The position numbers and the translations under genes were made by a program. This document shows, piece by piece, positions 1 through 12,400 of a stretch of DNA of 64,000 nt (its first letter is position 1; every line of letters begins with the position of its first letter). Source of the DNA: Klebsormidium nitens (lineage: Eukaryota; Streptophyta; Klebsormidiophyceae; Klebsormidiales; Klebsormidiaceae); assembly GCA_000708835.1 (NCBI GenBank), contig DF236972.1, positions 124,001 through 188,000 of the forward strand. The letters run 5' to 3'. The notes under the pieces are model-generated. The model made no database searches, was not told where the DNA came from, and saw nothing but the letters and a program-made list of their open reading frames with translations.

Positions 1-493
1 CATTGAAGGAAAATGTCTTCTAAAATGTTCGGCAGCCCAAATAATTATTTAATCAAAAACGAAAACAAACACTGATACGGTACTCAATGCCTCGGTCAAA
101 GAAGTACAACTTTGACAAGCTGTGGTGGTTGCTCCCCGACAGAGCGCTTGGGAATGCAACTGACTAAGATCACAAGCCGGCTTCAGAGGGGAAGCAAATT
201 CGCTCTTCTCACATAAATGAAGACGATGCGCCATTTTTATTCCGGGAGTCGGAAAGCACACGTACCGTAAGGTTCGCAGGACTTTATACCATTTAGCGAA
301 ATGCTTTCTTACCTCAACTGCATCGCCTTACAAGAAAGGGTGCAACAGATCGTCTTTAGCAAGCACGTAAATGGACGTCCGAACGGTGGGGGACTGTACG
401 TAACAAGAGTTTCGGATCGCAGAGCTTTGAAAAGACTGTCACCCGAGCTGTATAAGGCTGACTAGAGAGGCAAGAGTTGCCAAACTTGCTTAC

Positions 494-3400
494 CGAGAAG
501 AGGTTGGGCTCTTGGGAGACGAGCCCGATGTGCTTGCGCAGCCACTTGAGCTGCATCTTCTTGATGTCGACTCCGTCTACCGAGACGGTTCCTGCAGAAA
601 CAGGCGGGACTTTAGAGAGCGGTCGCAGGTTTTCGTGGATGTCTATTGCCTTGCATTACCCAGTCTGTCTCGCGCGCGAAAAACGGCCGACGTCATGCTT
701 CTCAGCGGTTCGCCAGAGTCTGCTGAAAAGCTGAGCTCAGCGATGCTTGTGTAACAGGGCGGAGAAGGAGAATGAGCCTTGAGTGACATCATCAGCAAAC
801 AGGCTACATACAAACTCCTTCCGAAGAGATCTAGGGTGCTGGGAAGCGCAGTGCAGTCATCCAAGATGAATGTAGGCGTTTTGTGTTTGAAAACTTGATA
901 CGGTGGTCCCTATGATCAATACCAGGTTCTCGGCAACTCGAACAAAGTCAGCAGGATCGGAGAAATCCGAAGCGTCAGATTGTCGACGTCAAAGAAACGA
1001 CGGCAGCGCTACGACGCGCAATCGGCCCCCAGCCAACTCGTCCTCCTGCGATCCGGCTCACGAAACAACCGACACGGCTTCCAGTGCGACAAAGCGTGGT
1101 CACGAGGGGGAACCCCGTAGACTGTGACATACCTGTCGCGGGGTCGTAGAACCGTTCGATGAGCGCGATGACCGTCGATTTGCCGGACCCGCTCTCGCCG
1201 ACGAGCGCCACCGTCCGTCCGGACTCGATGTCGAAGCTCATGCCGCGGAAGATCTGGACGTCCGGCCGCTGTACGGCAAAAAGACACGTGGCATCAGCAT
1301 TAAAGACCGCTCGAAAGGACACGTGGAGCTGGCAGATCAGACATCACTGTCTGTCCGGAGTCCGGACTCGATGTCGCAGCTCATACCGCGAAAGATCTGG
1401 ACGTCCAGCCGCTGTACGAATCAGAGACATGTGGCATCAGCACAAGGACGGCTCGAAAGTATATGTGAAACTAGCACAGCAAATGTTACTGTCCGTCTGG
1501 ACTCGATGTCGCAGGTTGGAAAAAGTGTGTTTTGTCTCTCGCTTCTTGCAAGATCTGGACGTTTGGACGCTGTACGGACCAGAGACACGTGGCATCAGCA
1601 CAACGATCGCTCAAAAGGGTACCTCGGAGTAGCAGGCAAAAATTTTGTTTTTTCACGTCGGAGCAATGGCGCACAGAATGTGGACGTCCGCACATTGTCG
1701 CACATGACAGACACGTGGCATCACAAGAGCGGAAGCCCTGGAAGGCACGTGGCACTGGCATGCCTCAAAACTGCCAAAACCACGTGAGAATTGCAGAGTG
1801 CACGTTGCTCGTTTATGCTGATTTTCGTGGCTGAAGCACCTTGAGTAGAACGTGAACGCAAGATCGGGCAGCCCCAAGCCTGAAAAGGGAGGGACAAGAA
1901 AAAACCCACCAAAGGGGGCAGCTCAAGACCTTCAAACGAGAACAGAAAAATACAAAACAGAGGAGGCATCTCACGGGCGCAGAAAAGAATGACAAAATAC
2001 AAAACAATGAATTGGACGAAAAATCAAAAAGCGACCTTACCTGCGGGTATGCAAAGTGCACATTCCGGAACGCGATGTCGCCCTTCACTGCAGGAAGGGT
2101 CATGCCGGAGGTATCGTCGGAGTCGATCTGCGGGCGCCGATCCAGGATCGCAAAGATCGAGGCCACCGCGTTGCGCGCCTTTTGAAGATCGGGGCCCATG
2201 GAAGCAGTCTGGGAGATGCCGATGGCGCTCAGCACAATGGCGAAGAACACCTGAAAGAGAGAATTCCATGATCTCAATTTTCGAAAATTTTGGAATTTTG
2301 GATTTCAAGAAAATTTGAGGCCACCGCGTTGCGTGCCTTGTAAAACTCGGAAGCAGTCTGAGAGATGTCCATGGCGCTAGCACGATGACGAAAAACACCC
2401 GGCACAGAGAAAGGGTGTCAAAGCTTTAAGGGAAATGATTAATTACATGTAAGCGAAGCTTTTGGCTCGAAGAAACGGCAAAATTGAGGCGAACGCGTTG
2501 CACGCCCTGGTGAGATTGGGGTCCATGGAAGCAGTCTGAGAGATGCCCATGGCGCTCAGCACGGCGAAGAACACCTGGAAGAAAAAGAGTCCTTTTTATC
2601 AGAAATTGGTTCACTGACTCACAGTGAAAGCCGTTCCACTGCACGACTCTTGCAGAATCCGAACAAATTCGAAATCGACCGCAAAGGATCAATCAAACCG
2701 TCGATGTCTCGCAACCGTTTCAGCGCCTTGGCGACCAAAGGCTTGAAGTCCTGTAAACGGGAGGCCTCGACATCATAAATTTGACAAGGGTACCGTGAAA
2801 GTGTAACTCTGCGCTTCGTTTCTCCACCCGAGGTTCTCTCTAAATTGCTTGACCCCTGAAGTTGTCCAGGCTCTCGAAGATTCTTCATAAACCGAAAGAA
2901 GCCCACAAAATGCTCGCTTCTGTCACCAGCGGATCGCTCTTGCAGCAAGCTAAGTCCCGCTGGACGAGTAACACTGCCAGCAGATTCAAAACCCTTAAAT
3001 TTTTCTTAACCTTCACACGCACTGAGAAACAAACAAACTCTGAAACATAACAGCAGTGCTCATTTTGAAGCACATCTGTAAGAAACGCCGAACCCTGCTT
3101 GACGAGTAACCCGCTTTTCTCGTAGCCGAGCCCGGCATACTATTAAATGCGGCAGCTGTCTTAACTCTTCAAGGTCGAAGACAAAACCAGATACACTTTG
3201 AAACAAAGAAAAGCTCACTTTAGGGACGTCTTTGAGAAACTTTGGAGCCCCTCCAAGAACAAGCTCCCGTACAAGTAGCTGCGGCCGGCATCATCGAAAA
3301 ACTAAATGGAGAATTACTAATATGGGGCTTAAAGCGCTCTTATTTGTTTTTGTAGATGGGAGAATTACTAATAACAAAGTTCAAAGGAAAAAGAGCGAAT

Positions 3401-6400
3401 TTGTGACACAGGAAACAGTGCTCACTTGTAGGACGTCCTTGAAGGACGCCTGACCCCGCTTGACGAGCAGCCCGCCGTACCAGTAGCTCAGCGCATATGC
3501 CGCAAAGACCACGAATTGGGAGAAGGCGAAGGAGACGCCGTTGACCTGGCTCGAGCGCATGCCGACGCGCTCAGGAATCTCCACCTGCGAAATGAACAGG
3601 CACGAAAATGAAAAGGCTAATAGAGAGCCAAGGGCAAATCTGCTCCGAGACTTGCACGCTAGTAAAGAGCGGCGGGTATACTGGCGCGCGGGAAGATTCG
3701 AGCGAGTAAAGCAATCGGGCAAGCGTGGTGGCGTGACGAAAAGGAGGAGAACAACAAGCCATGGCGTTGAGCTTGCACGAGTAACAAACTCTGCTTTTCA
3801 AGTCGCAAGTTTTCGCAGATTAGGTCCGCAATCGAACGGCATCCAGGCTGCCATCTTATACGGTACGTAACATTGATAACAAGAATCTTTGTTGGGGAAG
3901 GAAAACTGAGGAGCGAATATGTGACGCCGAAGAAGGGTAAGCCTTTGGATTTGTAAACCAAGGAAACCAGAGAAGAGCCGACCTGTCTTAAAAGTACGAC
4001 CAACGATGGGTTCAAGTGGGTTAAGATGATTTGAGCCATGGATTCAAGATACTCGGCGAAGAAAGCCCACCTGTCTCCTATACAGCCCCAGAATCTTGTC
4101 CTCGGCTCCAAACGCTGCCACCGTACGGATGTTTCCGGTCGCGTCGTTTGCCACCTGGCTGGCGGCTTCGTACATCTGCTTCGCCTTCACCGTGCCGTCC
4201 TTCATGCTCTTGGCCTGCAAGGAACGGAAAATGAAAAGTGACGTCAGCGAAAGTATGCACACGTCAGCATCTTCGCGGGCGATCTATGACGACGTCCTTA
4301 TACGCAACGGACGGCGACCCTCGGCTGATGATGAACTCGAAGCAGAAACGTACCGGCTGATTCTGTTCAGGTCTGCCGCCGACTGCCTTGATGTCGAGTC
4401 GAACTTGGGAGGCGGCGAGGTGACCCTCGTGTAACCCAGAGCGCGTGGAAAGGTCGTATTTTGATCAGTCTTACGCGCCACAAAACGGAAGAACTTTTGC
4501 TGAATGAACTGAGTCGGATCCGGCAACGCATTTCTGGGCCTGGTGTATGTCAACAAGTCCGCCGAATCAAAGACAACAGCTGCAAGACCGCGACCCACCT
4601 TGCCTGTTTCTATGGAGAAAAAACTTCATAAAAACTTCAAACGGACAAGAACCCCACAAGACCACCATTTCAGACTTCAAACGGACAGAACCCCACGGAC
4701 CATTTGCAAGGATAAACTTGTCATTTGCAAGGATAAACCTGTCATCTTCGTTCGAAGAGATTCCAAACGCTCTTTCAAAGACCAAACCCTTTTTTCACTG
4801 AAAGTTACGGTACAATCTCGACCCTTCAAAACAGTGCCCCTTACCTGGACATAGCCACCGAAAATTAGGAGCGGCGCGATCGACAGCACGACGAGCGTCA
4901 GGCGCCACTCCGACCGGAACGCCAGGATCAGCCCCGCGGTAATGGTCGCCAGGTTCTGAACCGTTAACCCCAGTTGGTCAACCACCAAACCCTTGATCCC
5001 TTCCGCGTCAGCCGACAAGCGCGCGCCGACGGAACCGGAAGCATTTGCGTCGTCGTCGAACCAGGAGATCTCTTGGCGCAGCACGGCGGCGAACGTCATG
5101 CGGCGCACGCGGTGGATGAGCCGTTCGGCCATGATTCCGAAGCAGGCGAACTGAAAAAAGGCAAGGGCGGCGCCGCCGCCCGCGAGAACCTGGTAACGAA
5201 CGGTTTAGGGTTTCAGGGTGTAAGGATTTGTGTTTTCTGGGTCAGGGTTTATGAATCTTAGTGAAAATAAGGTGGATGAGTCGTTTGGCCATAATACCGA
5301 AGCAGCAGAATTGGGCGAAAGCGAGGGCAGCACCGGCACCCGCGAGGACCTGGTAACAAACAAGTTGTACCGTTTATGCTGAAGGTCTATGTCCGGCTTC
5401 CCAGGTTGTTCAGGTACCATGAAAAGCGGGAAAAAGCGGGCATGTGAAGTCTATTGTTTCGAAAAGCAAATCTGAAGCCTCATCAAAGTAAGTACATACA
5501 GGCTGTCTGCAAAAGTCGTGAATCTGCCACATGAAAAAGCACCAAGTGCTGGCTAGTCGGCACAGTCTTTGATCCAACCAGGAGTAGAGACTTGGAGAAT
5601 CTACAAACTTGCATGGTTCCTGCTGCAACTGCCCGGTGCAACAAAACTTTTGCAGAGTACGGCTGTACAAGACAGGAGCAGCGGGCCTCGACCAATTCAG
5701 TAACGTCCCGACAACTCACCACAAACATCCCAGCCCAGAAGTTCGCGTCGCTCTTGAGCTGCGACGGCGGCTCGTAGAACACGGTAATGATCTCCGACAG
5801 CAGCAGCGAGAACATCGGGAACAGCAGCCCGTTCCCGCTAGCCGTTACCGTCCCCACGAGGGCGAACGGGAGCTCCGGGCGCGCCAGAGCGGCGAGCCGG
5901 ACGAAAGATACGGGTTTGGGCTGGCTTTTGGTTGACCCGGTCTCGAGGTCGCCCGGGGGATCCCCCTCGGATTTGCTGCTTGAGATACGGTGCCGGAGGG
6001 TCTTGGTGTCGGGGGCTGGGGAGCTGGGCGGAACGGAAACGGACGGAATTGTTAGCAGGAATCACTCCAAGCGGCTTGATTGGCTGGGCTGTAATAGGAT
6101 GCGGAGTCTTCGGAGAGAAGCTGACCAAACGCTGCAACTCTGCGGACAGGCCGGCAAAAATAGCCACTTTTTGACCCCAGACTCAATCATTTGGCCAAGA
6201 GAAAGTTCCAATCGGAATTGGTTCATTAAGCATCTTCTACCATTTCAAGCAATGGGCACTTGCTCCTCTTTCCAGGTCCTGTGGACAGGCTTGTGTGGAT
6301 GCTTTTGGCACTCGAGTCCAATGAGGGACGGCAGATGCACATCCGCGAAATGACTTGCAATCAGCGAATCTCATACTGCTTTCACCCCTTCTGCTTTCGA

Positions 6401-9400
6401 TCCTATTGGTGCAGATTGCGAGCGATACAGAACTCGCTCCGAATTGGGGTGATAGGGCTCAGTTCGCATCCCACCTCTTTCCCGCTTCCTTGTCGCTTAG
6501 TCCGCTCGCGGTGAGCTGCAACTGCCGCAGACCGCCGGCGGTCTTCAGACCGGAGTGGCTCAGAGCAAGGACCGGTTTCTGCTGTGGGCGGCTCTCTTCC
6601 AGGGCCTATGTAGGGAAAGAGAACTGGGTCTTAGCTGACGCTTTGGACGTCAATATGCACAACGGCTTGTTCAAAATGAAAACTGCCACTCGCGCACCTA
6701 AGCTTCGCAAGAACTGGGCTCCATCTGATGGGAACATGTCAATACGAATGCGACGTTCCTGAGTAGGCTCGAAAGCGGGTCGGGAATGATGCTTTCCAGG
6801 TCGGACCGCAAAAACCGTTTGTGGATCGTTCACCTTGGCGGAAAGTGCGCAAAGGATGCAACCCTACGTAAGTGATGTAGCGATTGTAAGTGTGACTACT
6901 GGATTGACTATCCACCCTAGCCAATAAAGTTGAGACGCCTGCAAAGATGCGAAGTGGCCGCGAGCGTAAGGCTGATCAAGAACGAAAACGGGAAAATAAG
7001 GATCCCCCATGCGCTATAGCGCAACACTCTTTCCCCAAAAAATAAAGGCACTCCAACCAGACAATGCAGCGTAGTGTGAAGTGCTCTCAGAAACAAACTG
7101 AATGAAAAGCGAAGTGACACTAATGCACAGAATAGGCACTGCTCACACAAGAAATGTGTCAGAAGAGCAAATAAAGACCGGAACCTGGGATTGACATACA
7201 CATGGGCGTCTAGAATACTTTGCTCAAGTGCTCTCCTAACGCAGATCTAAACCGAGCCCGGCTGGGTCCGAAAAGCAGATTATCAGGAAAGCAGATCCTT
7301 CGAAGCTGCCTTTCCACAAACGACGACCGCAAAATGGTACATTCATGAAGCAACTTTACAACACCCCAGAAAAAGCAGCGCTTCATACAACTGCCCCCCG
7401 AAAGCGCACCTGCAAACGAACAAGCGCTGCATATGCGCCGTTGGGGCGCGCCATCAGCTCGCCGTGGCGGCCCTCCTCGACGATCGCTCCGCGCTGGACG
7501 ACGGCGATCTTGTCCGCGTTCATAATGGTCGTCAGCCTGCGGAGTGGCCAGGAATACAAGAGCTTACGACGGTCGTTAGCGTACAGAAAAGCCGGATGTT
7601 TGTTGTTGGATGGATAAGCACAGTAGTGCGACTCAGGGCGGCTTGAAGGGGAGCCATCTATAGATGAGGTCCGAGATCGAACCGATACCAAATTCGGACC
7701 AGTTTGACACAGTTCGACGACGTAATTCGTCCGCCGCCCCTGAACCGAAAGAGAGCCACCGAGTTCCCAAGTCCAATGAGAAAACGGATTGTTTCAGCAG
7801 TTCCCGTGGGCCAAGGACAACACCGGTTTTCCCAACCATGACGTGGTCCGATGTGCTTGGCACCTGACGGAAAATTTCCATTCACACTGTTTCGGAACCC
7901 CAGAGGTCAAGTCTTCCAACCTTTCATAGACTAAGATTCAAACGGACGCACCTGTGTGCGACAACCACCGTGGTCCGCCCAACCATGACCCTGTTCAGTG
8001 CGTCTTGCACCTTCCGCTCCGATTCAGAATCCAGCGCGCTCGTCGCCTCGTCCAACAACAGGATGCGCGGGTCCTGAGGAAAGCAAGTGGTGATACGTCA
8101 GTGTTGGCGCAAGATTATGTCTGCAATGCTGGACAAAGACGCCAGTCAGGGTCGGTCTGTGTCGGTCTGAAATCCAGCGTGCAAACATCAACCTTGGATG
8201 GAGCACCAATTCGCAGAAGTCGGTGAAAAGGTTTGAAGGAAGATGGCGGGGGCCACCTTCTGCCAGATGCATGCCGGTGAAGCAGACATGATTGCGAACC
8301 ATTGAAAACTTTAACAATCCAAGTGACAATTGTTGACCAAAAAGCTGCCGTTCCCTTAACATGACCTTAAAGCCACCACACCAACCTAGACAGCTGTCCA
8401 AAGTCAAACAGCTTGCCAAAAAATGGAAGACGTCTTACCCTGAGCACCGCCCGTGCAATCGCAACCCTCTGCTTCTGCCCGCCTGACAGCTGGATCCCGT
8501 GCTCGCCCACCTGCACCGGGTTAGCAAGCAAGGGTTAGTGCAAATGCAGGGAAAAACCTGAATAAACAAGTGGGAAGCAGCATGACGATAACCAGGCGAT
8601 ACTTGAAGGATGCGAGCTTTGGTTTGTCAACCTGGGCCGTTATCCTGGGCAAGGGCCCTCGGAATTGAGGGTTCCCGATCCACTCGTTGATCCACGGGGT
8701 GGATAGCTCTCAGGCGAAACAGAACGAATCCACTGCTTTTCACAAAGTCATGATCTGGGATAACATCGCAGGATGATTGCCAAGGCTGGAGACCTTAGGC
8801 GATATTGTCCTCCTCTCGGGTCGCTACCAATGGGCCAATAAGCGGAAAGGGCGCGTTGGGGATGAGAACCCAAGAGACTCGATTTCAAAGCGGAAGAAGC
8901 ACTGAAGCAGCGACGTTCTAACAGAAATGTTAAGGACAGACGACCTACTTCGATTGGCGGATCAGAAGCTTAGAATAAGACTTCAAAAACGACAGGAGGG
9001 GCCAACTGCCGGCATGAGTTGTGAGCAGCAAGCAATACCGAGCAACGAAGATTAAAGCGAGCCCGGAACAATCCACAAGGCAGAAGTTCGCTTGCTCTCG
9101 ATGCTGCTTGCAAGAGCTGTTCTCAACTTCAGCCTCCGCACAATCGTCTGTTGAATGTTCCAAAAAACTCAAAGACGAGTCTAAAGCATCCTGGCATTGC
9201 GAAACGCAGAGGACGCTCACCTGCGTATCATAGCCGGCCGGCAGCTTCGTGATGAACTTATGGGCGTTGGCGGCCTTCGCAGCAATGACGATCTCGTCCA
9301 TAGTCGCGCCGTCTTTGCCATACGCTATGTTCTCCTTGATGCTCGCCGTGAAAAGGGCAGGCTCCTGCACCGAGCAAAGCTTTCGTTTAGATCCGTCTAA

Positions 9401-12400
9401 ATTCCGTTCAGACTCCCCCACAGAGAGTGACAGATCCCTCAGTAACACTCTCTTTCATACGAGTTGAGATCTCGAAAGGAACCTCCGTTGAGTACGCGTA
9501 ATCCGAGAGGAGAGGAGTCACTTCCTCTGACTTCGCATAGAACCAAGAGGAAGAAGATTCTCAAACCATTTCGAACTCGGGAAACCACATTATACTTCTG
9601 GATGATTGTAAGCTTTGAGACCAACCTTTCAAGTCTGAGCTCTTTTGAGGAACTCAGAATGAGGACAGTGTGAATAGCGTTTCATCTTTGACGACCTAAA
9701 GCGGCGACTGCCGATCACAGCTTCTCGAAAATCTCTCTTCGTGGTATATTGAATTTCTGACTGGCTTGCCTAATGTCAGTCTCTCTTTCGGCGTGTCATT
9801 GCAGCTCCCCCAGTGTCTGTCAGAGGTCAGCAGTAAATGCAATTACAATCTCACTTGAGACACTAGCCCGATCTGCTGTCGGAGCCACTTGAGCTGGAGC
9901 TTTCGGATGTCGACACCGTCCAGGGTGACGCAACCCGACGTGACGTCATAGAAGCGCTCGATGAGCGAAACCACTGTCGACTTGCCTGCAGGTTCGAAAC
10001 ACAGCAGAGTCGTCAAGACACACGTCGCATATTTCTGACGCCACACAACCTATGAAAACCCAGATTCGAAGCACTTTCCTCAGGGGTGTAGATCCAAACA
10101 TGCACGATGTTCACAGAGGTATTCTGGAGCGGGAGGTCCCCAAAGAGATGCTGGAGCAAGAGAGCTTACCGCTTGATCAACCTGAGCGAAGCGGACCATG
10201 CTGACAAAGCGAACGCAGGCAGAAACCGACAGCTCATTTTGACAGGATCAGCAGAACAGTTGCACTGTCCGAACACGCAAGTGGCTTTCAGAACAGCTGA
10301 AATTACGAGGGCCCAGTCAAAGGTGAAAACAAAACCAGAAGGACCACACTGTGATGTGATTAAGTTCCAAGTCATGTTATTCAAGGAGAAGGACGAACTT
10401 AGAAACAACGCAGTAGAGGAGGATTGAAACACTCACCTGAACCGCTCTCCCCAACCAAAGCAACCGTCTGCCCTGCCCGGATGCTTAGACTGAAGTTGGT
10501 AAACAGCTTGACGTCGGGACGGGCAGGGTACGAGAACCCCACGCTCCTCAGCTCGATGTCGCCATTCACGCTGGCAGGCGTCTCGCCGGACAAGTCATCC
10601 ACATCGATCGGGGGGTTGCGCTCGATCACCTGAAGATATCAAAGGTGCGCAGTTTTGATGTGCGCGCAATCAGAAGTACTCGTGTTCGTTGTTGAGGTGC
10701 TCGGTGTTTGTTTGTGAAGGCGCTGCCTTAAATGCTGACAGGACTTTTCCAAGAAGGGACAGCCTGAAGCTCTTGCTTGCGCGGCTTTTGCAAAAACGTC
10801 CGAGAAGGGAAGGGGCCAGCTTAACACGCAAAGAGGTGATGTCACGAGGGTATGGCGGGATGAGAAACGCACCGAGGCTTGGGTTTGAGAACAGTTCGAA
10901 TGGCGAGCTGATTGCAGAAGCTCCTACAAACTGACTCAAAGCGCCTGGAGATTGGACGGACGATCTAAAACTGTTGGACCAACCTGGAACATCTTGTAGG
11001 CTGCAGCCCGGCCAGAGGCGATGGCGGCGAGGTTGGGGGATCCCTGGCCCAGGCTCATGCCGCCAATCATGACGGCGAACAGGACGTTCATGACGTCGCC
11101 TCCGGTATAGTCACCCTGCAAAAGGAAGTCCGAACTGTTTGCTCAGTGGAGCTTTGCTTCAGGGTGGAAGAGCAGACGCCGCATTGAAACTGCACCGAAA
11201 TTGCTTTTTAAGGGGGGCTGACGAGCACTGCGATGACTCTGACTCACTCATTTGTCACGACATGATGCTGTGAGGCTGGTCCATCAAGGGTCCTTTCACA
11301 CAGAGAAGGTGTTTTCTTGTTTCGAGCGACGGTATAGCAGGGGTCGCGGTGCCACCGTCGCCAGAAAAAACACCGCAGGTGTTTTTTCCAGTTCGCCGAC
11401 TCGTACAGTCTTACGTCAGCAAAACAACCGCGGTGTTCCAAATCGTCACCACGCTCCAGAGCGTGGTGCGATGACAATTTCACCGTCGCACGGGACCACT
11501 CTTGCGTGCGAAACGATACCCCCAAAGTGACACAGTAAACTTGGGCAAATCAACACCTTCGGTTCCCGGCGAAATGCTCAAGAGTTCACCCGCTCTGTGT
11601 GTATAGCCCCCGAAAAGAGCATTGGAATTTTTCCAACGAGCCATTGGTTTTGCTGTTCCTGGCTGCTACCAGGAACAGTGGGAATCGACGCGAACCTTGA
11701 GAATGAGCCTCGACCCGTACCACAGCACCGGCGCATTGCCGAGAGGACAACCGCAATGCCCTAATCCGCATTCACCCGAATAGGAAAGTCTGAACTTGAG
11801 ATGCAGAACAAATGACGAAGCGTGGAAAAATAGCGACAGATGCGCACCTTGAGGATGAGCCTCGACCCGTACCACAGCGCGAGCGCATACGTGCAGAAGA
11901 CGACCGAGAGGAACACGGCCATGCCACCCCCGATCGCAAACTTCTGCCGCACCCCGACCTTGTACGCTTCCTTGCACATCGAGTCGTATGTTTGGACGGC
12001 CTTCTTCTCGCCAACAAATGACACCACCGTCCGAATTGCGCCGATAACCTGTGCAGAAGAGAAGAGAGAGGATCGTCAGGAGTGGAGGTCAGATCGTCTC
12101 TGACGCACTGTTTCGGTCAGGACAGCAATCACACTCGAGACGGATTGAATATCTTTGTTGGATCTTTTCATTGTCGCTCTTGTCGGCCACGAGCGTAATC
12201 ACTGTCAAATTAAGCCGACAACCTCCTTAGACGAACTCTGAAGCAAATCCAAGACAATAAATCTGGCAAGAATGCCTGAATGAAGCACCAAGGCTGTGAA
12301 AGGCACAATATAGTTTTCAGAATTTGCTAAGGGTAGGTGGAAAGCTAGGATAGGCTGAACGGCTTAGGTCAAAACTGCTACAACCAAAAAAACGAACAAG

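Noticed and set aside
1-493. Search for the next ABCB exon (NBD2 signature) at the left edge
   Set aside because: No frame here resembles an LSGGQ or Walker B exon; the stretch looks intronic.
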